This document shows positions 1 through 5,749 of a stretch of 5,912 nt of DNA, piece after piece. Source of the DNA: Candidatus Izemoplasma sp. (GTDB lineage: Bacteria; Bacillota_I; Bacilli_A; Izemoplasmatales; Izemoplasmataceae); assembly GCA_007117555.1 (NCBI GenBank), contig SKGI01000140.1, forward strand, positions 1 through 5,912. The letters run 5' to 3'. Numbering within the stretch: position 1 is the stretch's first letter; every line of letters starts with the position of its first letter. A model generated the notes under the pieces. That model saw only the letters and a list, made by a program, of their open reading frames with translations, was not told the DNA's origin and made no database searches. Both the position numbers and the translations under genes were made by a program.

Positions 1-879
1 GCAACCCTCGATGGTAGTGACTGGGTGTATGGACCAAGACAAATTGTTTTAGAACCATCTGATGAGGGTTGGGATGCGCGCCGTGTAGGTAGCGTGAGTG
101 TCGTGAAAGGTGCCTTCAATTATGCGGGGACGACATATGACTACTTAATGGCCTATCAAGGCAACAATATTGGCGCCGAGCGGAACTTCCAAATTGGTTT
201 AGCTTTTGCAGAAAATCCTGAAGGACCTTGGATTAAATATGGCGAGAACCCGTTTATCGCCTATGACCCGATTATTTATGGATCACAGTTTGGTGCAGGT
301 CAGCCAAGTCTTGTCAGTTATGATCAAGCCGGTCAAGTGCGTTTGTTTTACACTTTTGCAGATGAGGCGATGACGATGAGTCGTCTCATGGAACTTGATT
401 TGAGCGATATGGATGACATTAAAGGATTTGGAGCTTATTTAACCATATCCGTTCAAGGCCTTGAAGATCGTGATTTAGGTGTCGCAGCGATGATGAACAA
501 CGCTGGTTTCGCCTATGATCCAGTCACATCTATGTTGTATGCTGTCCGTGACCGCAATCCACTCGCAAGTACGCCACCTAATGTGGCTGAGCAACTGCAA
601 GTTGTGCGTGCACCACTCAACATCTTGTATGAATTTGAACCGAACATGCCTCAATGGGAAATTCTTGCTAGAAGGATTGGCGAATCTGAAACAGCGGTCG
701 ATGATTTACTCGGTTGGCAACGGATATATAGCGGTGCTTTTGTGACCGATGCTTATGGTCATTTACTTGCGGGCGATGGACTAGAAATAGTATTTAGTTC
801 TAGTGCCGTTGCAACGAGTCCTACTGATGAAACATACCGTTACACACCGGCTGTTCATATACTAGAAATAGGTCGGTAG
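1..879 (+). CDS. GH43-like five-bladed beta-propeller protein, 5' end missing (divergent paralogue)
   Basis: The reading frame is open from base 1 and 292 residues are visible. A GTG at 25 is not the start, because the eight codons before it (ATLDGSDW) already align with the paralogue at 904-2052 (QPDGSW). By that alignment about 90 N-terminal residues, probably with a signal peptide, lie upstream. Visible family motifs are GLAFAENPEGPWIK (window residues 66-79), GQPSLV (100-105), FAYDP (170-174) and DAYGHLL (250-256). The repeated aromatic beta-strand pattern suggests the GH43/GH32 propeller fold, which usually acts on or binds plant or microbial glycans. Oddly, the HVCDP motif of its neighbours is RVGSV here (residues 28-32), RNHN is replaced by QRIY (240-243), and there is no cysteine in the visible part. 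It may be a non-catalytic or re-specialised copy. It lies 24 bases before the next paralogue, so one operon is likely. Fold assignment is moderate; substrate is unknown. Confidence 0.75.
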   Translation, partial: ATLDGSDWVYGPRQIVLEPSDEGWDARRVGSVSVVKGAFNYAGTTYDYLMAYQGNNIGAERNFQIGLAFAENPEGPWIKYGENPFIAYDPIIYGSQFGAGQPSLVSYDQAGQVRLFYTFADEAMTMSRLMELDLSDMDDIKGFGAYLTISVQGLEDRDLGVAAMMNNAGFAYDPVTSMLYAVRDRNPLASTPPNVAEQLQVVRAPLNILYEFEPNMPQWEILARRIGESETAVDDLLGWQRIYSGAFVTDAYGHLLAGDGLEIVFSSSAVATSPTDETYRYTPAVHILEIGR

Positions 880-890
880 AATTCACATAC

Positions 891-897
891 AAAGGAG
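891..897 (+). promoter_or_regulatory. Ribosome binding site of the lipoprotein gene
   Basis: AAAGGAG lies six bases before the ATG at 904. It sits in the 24-base gap after the preceding stop codon. No promoter or terminator is visible in this gap, which supports co-transcription of the two paralogues. Confidence 0.8.
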
Positions 898-903
898 TAC
901 GAT

Positions 904-2052
904 ATGCTAAAAATCATCCCGATGTTTTTGTTGCTATTGACGCTGATTGCCTGTCAAGAACCTGCGTCAAACGGCAATGATGATCCAAATGATCAAGAAC
1001 CTATTAGCGAAGAAGGGCGACTTTTTGAACGGGGCGTCTTTGGTGAGAGTCAATTTTACGAGTATGCGCCAGCCTTTTTTGAAGATGAAAATGGCATCCG
1101 ACATATATACTATTGCACCAATCGTCTTGAAGGGAACATCACAGACTACATTGGTTACCGTACAGGTGAGCAACAACCAGATGGTTCTTGGGTTTATTCC
1201 GAACCGGAGTTTGTACTAGACTCAACGCCAGATACGTGGGATTCTCGTCACGTTTGCGATCCCGCTGTCGTTAAAGGCCAATTTGGTTATCATGGTGAGA
1301 CCTACCAATATTTGATGGCCTATTTAGGATGCGTCACAAGCAATAATCAAGAAAATATGGTCGGTTTAGCGGTGGCTATGGAACCGGGTGGACCTTGGAT
1401 TAAAGTCGAAGAAATCAATCCAATTGCCGAGTATGAGCGAAACACAGACCCTGATGTCATGCATCGATTCCAGTGGGGTTATGGACAACCGGCTCTATTG
1501 TCAATCGATCGCGCCTCTCGGGTAATTTTGGCGTATACGTTTGGTAATGGTTTACGCACTGGCACCATCATTGAACGATGGGACTTTAGCGATTTACTGA
1601 ACCCAGTACTCGAAGAAGAACGCATCATGACAGAGCGCGGTCTTGTCAATTTGCTTGGCGGACAAGATTTTGCTAATAATGCTGATTTTATATACGACCC
1701 AGAGACCGATCGTGTTTATATGGTCACAGAAGACCATCCGCATGATTCCGAATACCCTGATTTTATTACTACCTCACTTAAAGTCGTCTTTATGCATGGT
1801 AATGGTGGTGAACCCGGCAATGTCTTATTCAATCCCGAAGGGCGTTCTTGGAATGAAATTGCTAAAATAAACCATAGTGTTACAGGTTTTGACCGCAATC
1901 ATAACTCAGGTTTCCTGCGCGACCCATATGGGTGGATTCTTGAGTCGGGCACATTGCCTGTCGCTTACACATCAAGTAACTTATCCTTTAGTCTTTGGCA
2001 TAACCTTTCCCAATATCGCTTGCATATGCATATCATTGAAGTTGATGAGTAA
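904..2052 (+). CDS. GH43-like five-bladed beta-propeller lipoprotein
   Basis: This is a complete gene of 382 residues. The N-terminus MLKIIPMFLLLLTLIAC has a lysine, a hydrophobic core and a lipobox LIAC ending at Cys17, so the protein is predicted to be lipid-anchored on the outer face of the membrane. A polar Asn/Asp/Gln/Glu linker (about 18-40) leads to the propeller. Family motifs are YYC (69-71), HVCDP (116-120), YLGC (140-143), GPWIK (163-167), GQPALL (194-199), FIYDP (262-266), RNHN (331-334) and RDPYG (339-343). The HVCDP aspartate (Asp119) matches the blade-2 DP of GH43-type enzymes. The usual blade-1 DP reads AP (55-56), and the blade-3 Glu-Gly/Ala-Pro reads GQP, so hydrolase activity is uncertain. 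The mature part has exactly three cysteines (71, 118, 143), all shared with the next gene. A likely role is binding or cleaving a glycan at the cell surface. The fold is inferred from motifs, not from a search. Confidence 0.82.
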   Translation: MLKIIPMFLLLLTLIACQEPASNGNDDPNDQEPISEEGRLFERGVFGESQFYEYAPAFFEDENGIRHIYYCTNRLEGNITDYIGYRTGEQQPDGSWVYSEPEFVLDSTPDTWDSRHVCDPAVVKGQFGYHGETYQYLMAYLGCVTSNNQENMVGLAVAMEPGGPWIKVEEINPIAEYERNTDPDVMHRFQWGYGQPALLSIDRASRVILAYTFGNGLRTGTIIERWDFSDLLNPVLEEERIMTERGLVNLLGGQDFANNADFIYDPETDRVYMVTEDHPHDSEYPDFITTSLKVVFMHGNGGEPGNVLFNPEGRSWNEIAKINHSVTGFDRNHNSGFLRDPYGWILESGTLPVAYTSSNLSFSLWHNLSQYRLHMHIIEVDE

Positions 2053-3022
2053 GCCACTATTTGACGATGCGGCCGGACATTACAATTATTGTCCGGCCGT
2101 CTTACACCACGAAGGTGTGACACATCTTTGGTATTGTGCCAATGAAAAAGCATACGAAATTGTCGATAGCATCATGTACCGACACGAAAAAAAGCACTTC
2201 AGTTCACCTGAGGTTGCATTGCGTCCCGATGACGATATTACCGCCTGGGATGGGGTTCACGTCTGCGATCCTTCAGTGATTAAAGGCATCTTTAATGATG
2301 GCGAGACTGTATATCATTATGCCATGGCTTATTTAGGGTGTAACACGCTTGACTGTACGAATAATGAAATCGGTCTAGCGTTTGCGAAAACACCTGCTGG
2401 CCCTTGGATTAAATGGTCGCAAAATCCACTTGTAACTTTTGATTTAAAAGGATTCAAGCGTTACTGGGGTGTCGGACAACCGAGTTTGATTAATCTCGAT
2501 CGTCAAAGTAAATTGGGTCTTTTTTACACCCGTGGTGATGGTTTAGGAAGTCATCAATGGTTTCTTATGTTTGATGCAAAGAACATCTATCAAATGAAAG
2601 AAATGACACATCACCCAATTAGTCATAAAGGGCTTTGGCGTCTCGATGGTTTGCCAGATGCTTTAATCAATGTAGATGCCGCATTTGATCCAGTACGTGA
2701 TGTTTTATGGGTTGTGCGCGATAAGTGTGGCGATGACGGTCTTTATCCATCGATTATTCGACAAGCAGTAGAAGTATCTTGGATACCCTTTTCTGATTTA
2801 AAACGCGGGACATGGCAAAAAGAAGCTGTCATCGACCATGCATTGACGCATTTTGTGCGTAATCACAATGCGGCACTTAAGCGAGATGCCTATGGTCACT
2901 TGTTAGATCGTCATGATGCGATGGATGTTTATTACACTACGAGTATCCATGCTAAAAGCAATGAAGATTTGCAGTATTTGTGGCGGTATCGCATTCATCG
3001 ACATCGGATTCGGCTTAAGTAA
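2045..3022 (+). CDS. GH43-like five-bladed beta-propeller protein without signal peptide (cytoplasmic paralogue)
   Basis: I start this gene at ATG 2045, giving 325 residues that begin MSKPLFDDAAG. An open frame continues upstream to 1877 but runs through the conserved C-terminal coding region of the lipoprotein gene, so it is a shadow. The chosen ATG overlaps that gene's TAA by 8 bases (ATGAGTAA). Only a weak GAAG precedes it, which points to translational coupling. Homology to the lipoprotein starts almost at residue 1, leaving no room for a signal peptide, so the product should be cytoplasmic. Motifs are WYC (29-31), HVCDP (72-76), YLGC (96-99), GPWIK (119-123), GQPSLI (144-149), RNHN (272-275) and RDAYG (280-284). 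Blade 1 carries CP (16-17) where GH43 enzymes carry DP. There are extra cysteines at 16, 104 and 228. A possible role is processing an imported oligosaccharide or its phosphorylated form; this is inference. The gene is followed by a terminator at 3027-3052. Confidence 0.82.
   Translation: MSKPLFDDAAGHYNYCPAVLHHEGVTHLWYCANEKAYEIVDSIMYRHEKKHFSSPEVALRPDDDITAWDGVHVCDPSVIKGIFNDGETVYHYAMAYLGCNTLDCTNNEIGLAFAKTPAGPWIKWSQNPLVTFDLKGFKRYWGVGQPSLINLDRQSKLGLFYTRGDGLGSHQWFLMFDAKNIYQMKEMTHHPISHKGLWRLDGLPDALINVDAAFDPVRDVLWVVRDKCGDDGLYPSIIRQAVEVSWIPFSDLKRGTWQKEAVIDHALTHFVRNHNAALKRDAYGHLLDRHDAMDVYYTTSIHAKSNEDLQYLWRYRIHRHRIRLK
2070..2099 (+). repeat. GC-rich perfect inverted repeat inside the third propeller gene
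   Basis: CGGCCGGACA at 2070-2079 is the exact reverse complement of TGTCCGGCCG at 2090-2099, with a 10-base AT-rich loop between them. The hairpin starts 25 bases after the start codon at 2045 and covers codons for residues 9-18. Eight of the ten pairs are G-C, which stands out against the AT-rich surroundings. No T-run follows, so it is not a standard terminator. It could modulate translation or mRNA decay, or bind a protein, or be chance. Confidence 0.7.
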
Positions 3023-3026
3023 ACTC

Positions 3027-3052
3027 AAAACGGTCGCTATGGCGATCGTTTT
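3027..3052 (+). terminator. Rho-independent terminator of the propeller gene array
   Basis: AAAACGGTCGC (3027-3037) pairs with GCGATCGTTTT (3042-3052) around a TATG loop. The 11-pair stem has one G-U wobble. The 3' arm itself ends in TTTT followed by CGTT, so the U-run is short. It starts five bases after the stop codon at 3020-3022 and separates the array from the next promoter. Confidence 0.75.
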
Positions 3053-3064
3053 CGTTATATATCG

Positions 3065-3094
3065 TTAGCGTGAACGGTCATAATCGTCTATAAT
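3065..3094 (+). promoter_or_regulatory. Sigma-A/70-type promoter for the DUF624-like gene
   Basis: A perfect -10 box TATAAT is at 3089-3094. A weak -35 candidate TTAGCG (3065-3070) matches three of the six consensus bases at an 18-base spacing. The position, after the terminator and about 28 bases before the start codon, supports an independent transcript for the gene at 3122. The -35 part is uncertain. Confidence 0.6.
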
Positions 3095-3107
3095 AGACAT
3101 GATGAAC

Positions 3108-3113
3108 GAGGAG
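3108..3113 (+). promoter_or_regulatory. Ribosome binding site that fixes the start at 3122
   Basis: GAGGAG ends at 3113, eight bases before ATG 3122. An in-frame GTG at 3113 would overlap this site itself and so cannot be the start it serves. The ATG at 3122 is therefore preferred. Confidence 0.75.
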
Positions 3114-3121
3114 TGAGTACG

Positions 3122-3805
3122 ATGGATTTCGAATCATTATCAAACAGTCGTTTTTTTCAAATGCTTGGTGGCTTATTAAATATGATGTTGTTGAACTTAT
3201 TGTTCATCTTGTCGACTATTTTATCGAGCGGTATTTTAATGGTGCCATCGCTGATCGCCTTGTTTGGGGTCACCGCCGATGTGCGGGCTGAAAAAGATTA
3301 CGAACTGATTAAACGTTACGTGACATATTTGATTACGCATATTGGCTATGGATTGAAGATGACGCTGATACTCGTTCCGATTGGGTTTTTAACGTTTTTA
3401 AATATCCAGTTTATTCAAGCTTATGCAGAAATATCAGGCAATGTAACGATGGCGCTAATGTCTTTCTTTGTGTTTGCTTTTTTAATCTTTCTTGTCCTAT
3501 TGACAGCCTTGCAAATGATGCTTTGGCGTACACAAATAGACGTGATGACTTTTCGTCAAAGTTTTAACTATAGCTTTGCGATTGTGATGAGCAGTTTCCG
3601 CAGCTTATTGGCATCGATGTTTCTTATCACTATTGTCGGTATAGTGACCTTTTTATTTCCGTTTGCGTTGCTGTTTGGGTTGATGGCCTTTTTTAGTTAT
3701 GGTTTTGTCTTGATTTATGAGAAACGTTATCGAACGATCGCGGAACATTTATCAAAAAAGACACATCAAGAAGACGTAGAAACTTTAAAGCAAAATACGG
3801 ATTAA
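3122..3805 (+). CDS. DUF624/YesL-like multi-pass membrane protein
   Basis: The product has 227 residues from ATG 3122, chosen because of the well-placed GAGGAG. It is strongly hydrophobic. Membrane segments are visible at about 20-50 (probably two spans broken by SSG at 35-37), 77-97, 109-134, 161-180 and 181-199. A charged loop lies between spans at about 52-66 (RAEKDYELIKRY), and the C-terminal tail is polar (200-227). The topology, the small-residue and Pro-rich end of the first hydrophobic block, and the length of slightly over 200 residues recall the DUF624/YesL family. In Bacillus-type genomes that family is often encoded within polysaccharide-use clusters; its molecular function is not established. 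The position just after three glycosidase-like genes fits this pattern, although a terminator and a promoter separate them. I am confident of the membrane nature and only moderately confident of the family. Confidence 0.72.
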   Translation: MDFESLSNSRFFQMLGGLLNMMLLNLLFILSTILSSGILMVPSLIALFGVTADVRAEKDYELIKRYVTYLITHIGYGLKMTLILVPIGFLTFLNIQFIQAYAEISGNVTMALMSFFVFAFLIFLVLLTALQMMLWRTQIDVMTFRQSFNYSFAIVMSSFRSLLASMFLITIVGIVTFLFPFALLFGLMAFFSYGFVLIYEKRYRTIAEHLSKKTHQEDVETLKQNTD

Positions 3806-3821
3806 ATATTTAAGCTTTAAT

Positions 3822-3849
3822 TTGCGTGTTATCTCATGTATAATATAAT
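3822..3849 (+). promoter_or_regulatory. Promoter of the DUF4234-like gene, with two overlapping -10 boxes
   Basis: TATAAT occurs twice, at 3839-3844 and 3844-3849, sharing one base. TTGCGT at 3822-3827 could serve the second at 16-base spacing. TTTAAT at 3816-3821 could serve the first at 17. Both -35 candidates match only three consensus bases. Either start site would fall between about 3850 and 3857, giving a short leader to the GTG at 3880. Confidence 0.6.
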
Positions 3850-3864
3850 TTGAGCACTTATAAA

Positions 3865-3871
3865 AAAGGAG
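3865..3871 (+). promoter_or_regulatory. Ribosome binding site that fixes a GTG start at 3880
   Basis: AAAGGAG ends eight bases before GTG 3880, an ideal spacing. An upstream in-frame TTG at 3850 would place this purine-rich site inside the coding region and would lie next to the -10 box, so it is rejected as a start. Confidence 0.8.
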
Positions 3872-3879
3872 ATGAAAAA

Positions 3880-4215
3880 GTGAGACAACGTTCAATTGGT
3901 ATGATGATTTTACTGACTATTGTTACTTTAGGTATTTACGCACTTTATTGGTACATTTCGTTTCAAATGGAGCTGAAACAGCAAACCGGAGAAGGCTTCG
4001 GGGGTCTTGGTCACTTTTTGATGTCAATAATCACTTTTGGGATCTACACGATTTACTGGTACTACAAAGTTGGTGAGCGTCTTGAAAAACAAGGCGGGCC
4101 AAACAATGGAATTCTCTACTTAATTCTTGTACTCGTAGGTTTTGGCTGGCTCAACATGTTCTTAATTCAGTCCGAAGCGAACAAACTGAATGCACCTGCT
4201 CAAATTAGAGGATAA
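3880..4215 (+). CDS. Small DUF4234-like membrane protein with internal duplication
   Basis: The product has 111 residues from GTG 3880. Three hydrophobic segments are visible, at about 7-28, 45-63 and 77-96. The first two are a clear internal repeat. TLGIYALYWY at residues 16-25 matches TFGIYTIYWY at 52-61, each followed by a short charged stretch (MELK and GERL). The T-x-GIY-x-x-YWY signature is typical of DUF4234 proteins, small membrane proteins of unknown function. A Gly-rich polar loop (36-44) separates the repeats. The gene has its own promoter and a strong terminator at 4227-4251, so it is probably a single-gene transcript. Family assignment is fairly confident; no function can be given. 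Confidence 0.83.
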   Translation: MRQRSIGMMILLTIVTLGIYALYWYISFQMELKQQTGEGFGGLGHFLMSIITFGIYTIYWYYKVGERLEKQGGPNNGILYLILVLVGFGWLNMFLIQSEANKLNAPAQIRG

Positions 4216-4226
4216 AAAATAGCGCT

Positions 4227-4251
4227 AAAGCCTTCGTTTGAAGGCTTTTTT
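4227..4251 (+). terminator. Rho-independent terminator after the DUF4234-like gene
   Basis: AAAGCCTTC (4227-4235) pairs perfectly with GAAGGCTTT (4240-4248) around a GTTT loop. The stem runs into six T residues at 4246-4251. It lies 11 bases after the stop codon at 4213-4215 and is the clearest terminator in the window. Confidence 0.92.
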
Positions 4252-4303
4252 AATGGATTTTGTTTAGAAAGATGGTTACCATTTACGTATCGATGTTTAG
4301 CAA

Positions 4304-4374
4304 CGCTTAACCCTGTTTTTCGCTACAAAAAAGAATTGCATGAAGCGCTTAACCTCAATTAAGACAAAGTTAAG
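4304..4374 (+). repeat. Repeated CTTAAC elements upstream of the regulator promoter
   Basis: CGCTTAACC occurs at 4304-4312 and again at 4346-4354, with starts 42 bases apart (about four helical turns). The inverted core GTTAAG is at 4369-4374, just before the -35 box. A separate small palindrome, ATGGTTACCAT, lies at 4272-4282. These could be operator half-sites for the adjacent XRE protein. Short AT-rich words recur by chance, so confidence is low. The rest of the gap between 4252 and 4438 shows no convincing gene. Confidence 0.35.
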
Positions 4375-4384
4375 GAATGCCGTC

Positions 4385-4413
4385 TTGCGGTCACTGTTTA
4401 CATTCGCTATAAT
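4385..4413 (+). promoter_or_regulatory. Promoter of the XRE regulator gene
   Basis: A perfect -10 TATAAT is at 4408-4413, with TTGCGG (4385-4390) as a partial -35 at the ideal 17-base spacing. The leader is very short: the ribosome site AAGGAGG (4425-4431) lies a few bases after the expected transcription start and seven bases before ATG 4439. Confidence 0.72.
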
Positions 4414-4438
4414 GGTGTCATGAGAAGGAGGGATTCAC

Positions 4439-5749
4439 ATGCCTGAAGTCATCGATAATGTCAAGGTAGGCGCCCTGATTAAAGCCATGCTTAAAGAGCG
4501 CAATATGACCCAAGAAGCGTTGGCCAATCATTTAGCGATTTCTAAATCTGCGGTGAGTCAAAACCTTGCAGGGAAAAGTTCTTTTGATTTACAAAATTTA
4601 ATTAAGATTGCTGAACTGTTTAATCTATCACTTGAGGAACTTCTAAGCCAAAAAACCAATCAAGACCGAGATGTTATTTCTGAATATGAGCGCTTGACGC
4701 GCAAAGGCTTAGAAGCCTTGATGAAAGTCGCTCCAGCAGATCTTATTGTCAATGAACCAGATATATACGGTCAAGTATTGATTGAGTATATCATCACGTA
4801 TCAAAAAACTGATATGTTTAAATACTTGTTCGATGCAGAGGTATCCTTATACCAACCGAAACATCATCACGCCCGTTCGATACTATTGAAGATGATTGCA
4901 TTTATGCTTGAGAAAAACATTGAAGGTGTTGAGACAGTCATTTTTGATTATACGAAAGAACAAGGTGCTTTTGATATAGAAGATTCGGTGTATCAAGAGC
5001 GCATCTTTAGTTTGCTGAACAAAGAACGGCACCAAGTCACCGTAGCACGACTGATGCGTGCGACTGTCGTTAAAGAAACAGTGTTGTGGTCCGTCTTTAA
5101 ACAAAAGACGCCACTTAAAGTCATGACGACGGTAAAGTGGCTTGAAATGATTGCACATTACCGTCTCGAACGGGTTTTATCAGTCTTTTTCGAAGTGTAT
5201 CCTGAGGCAATTTATCACGTCAAACTGATCGATATTTTTAAGAAGCATCGTTTTCTTAAAGGTTTACACCACTATATCGACTTTCTTGAACCATTTAAGA
5301 AGGGCGATGAACGATTAAAATTACTTAAAGTTCAAGAAGACATTAAAGCTATCACGCAGCTTGAAGAACCAGCCTTATTTGAAAAGTTTATCCGCAAAGG
5401 ACATTTTGAAGACATGAATGATTTGTTAGTTTTCTTAATTGAAGCCAAACTTGATGCCATGATTCAGATTGCATTCAAACAAGGTTTAGGACACATCAAT
5501 TATCGGAAAGTGTTACGCGTTGCGGTCATACATAATCGGTTAGATATTCTTAAAGAGCATGTACAGTCTTGTGCGCCAGGCGATTTAAACTATTTACTTG
5601 GACAAACGGACATCGATGCGCATTCTTTGATGATTTACTTGATTCAAAAAGGTGCTAGCTTTGATTTTCGCAACCATAATTTAGAAACTTATCGCAAAGT
5701 GAATGGCCTTGTTAAACATCTATTGGATCACAAAGGAGAGGATGCATGA
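4439..5749 (+). CDS. XRE-family transcriptional regulator with long helical, ankyrin-like C-terminus
   Basis: The product has 436 residues from ATG 4439, which follows a strong AAGGAGG. Residues 8-70 form a Cro/C1-type helix-turn-helix: the MTQEALANHL helix (23-32), the recognition helix SKSAVSQNLAG (35-45) and the closing LIKIAELFNLSLEELL (54-69). DNA binding is therefore well supported. Residues 77-436 are almost wholly predicted helical, with pairs of helices and short loops. Stretches such as FEKFIRKGHFEDMNDLL (314-330), VIHNRLDILKEHV (363-375) and LMIYLIQKGASFDF (397-410) have the look of degenerate ankyrin-like repeats, suggesting protein binding or an intramolecular sensor. This is far longer than simple XRE repressors. 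The gene overlaps the next by four bases (ATGA), so the membrane-anchored neighbour may be its partner. Repeats upstream of the promoter hint at self-regulation. The regulated genes and the signal are unknown. Confidence 0.85.
   Translation: MPEVIDNVKVGALIKAMLKERNMTQEALANHLAISKSAVSQNLAGKSSFDLQNLIKIAELFNLSLEELLSQKTNQDRDVISEYERLTRKGLEALMKVAPADLIVNEPDIYGQVLIEYIITYQKTDMFKYLFDAEVSLYQPKHHHARSILLKMIAFMLEKNIEGVETVIFDYTKEQGAFDIEDSVYQERIFSLLNKERHQVTVARLMRATVVKETVLWSVFKQKTPLKVMTTVKWLEMIAHYRLERVLSVFFEVYPEAIYHVKLIDIFKKHRFLKGLHHYIDFLEPFKKGDERLKLLKVQEDIKAITQLEEPALFEKFIRKGHFEDMNDLLVFLIEAKLDAMIQIAFKQGLGHINYRKVLRVAVIHNRLDILKEHVQSCAPGDLNYLLGQTDIDAHSLMIYLIQKGASFDFRNHNLETYRKVNGLVKHLLDHKGEDA

Noticed and set aside
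25..27. GTG as the start of the first gene.
   Set aside because: The frame is open to base 1 and the codons before the GTG align with the paralogue; no ribosome site precedes it.
967..1176. Reverse-strand open frames at 967-1176, 1716-1898, 1965-2153 and 4883-5158.
   Set aside because: Each lies within a well-supported + strand gene, with no ribosome site or recognisable motif, so they are shadows.
1877..2044. Upstream extension of the third propeller gene, whose translation begins with a signal-like stretch ending in QVSC.
   Set aside because: It overlaps 168 bases of the lipoprotein gene in another frame, through the conserved RNHN and DPYG region of that gene. Homology of the third protein begins only after ATG 2045. 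The lipobox-like look is chance.
3029..3079. AACGGTC repeated at 3029-3035 and 3073-3079 around the DUF624-like promoter.
   Set aside because: Seven bases is too short to separate from chance, and the first copy is part of the terminator stem.
4216..4362. Open frame after the DUF4234-like stop, ending at TAA 4360, with a protein-like tail (RYKKELHEALNLN).
   Set aside because: It has no start codon or ribosome site after the terminator and reads through the terminator stem. At most it is a gene remnant, and I cannot support it.
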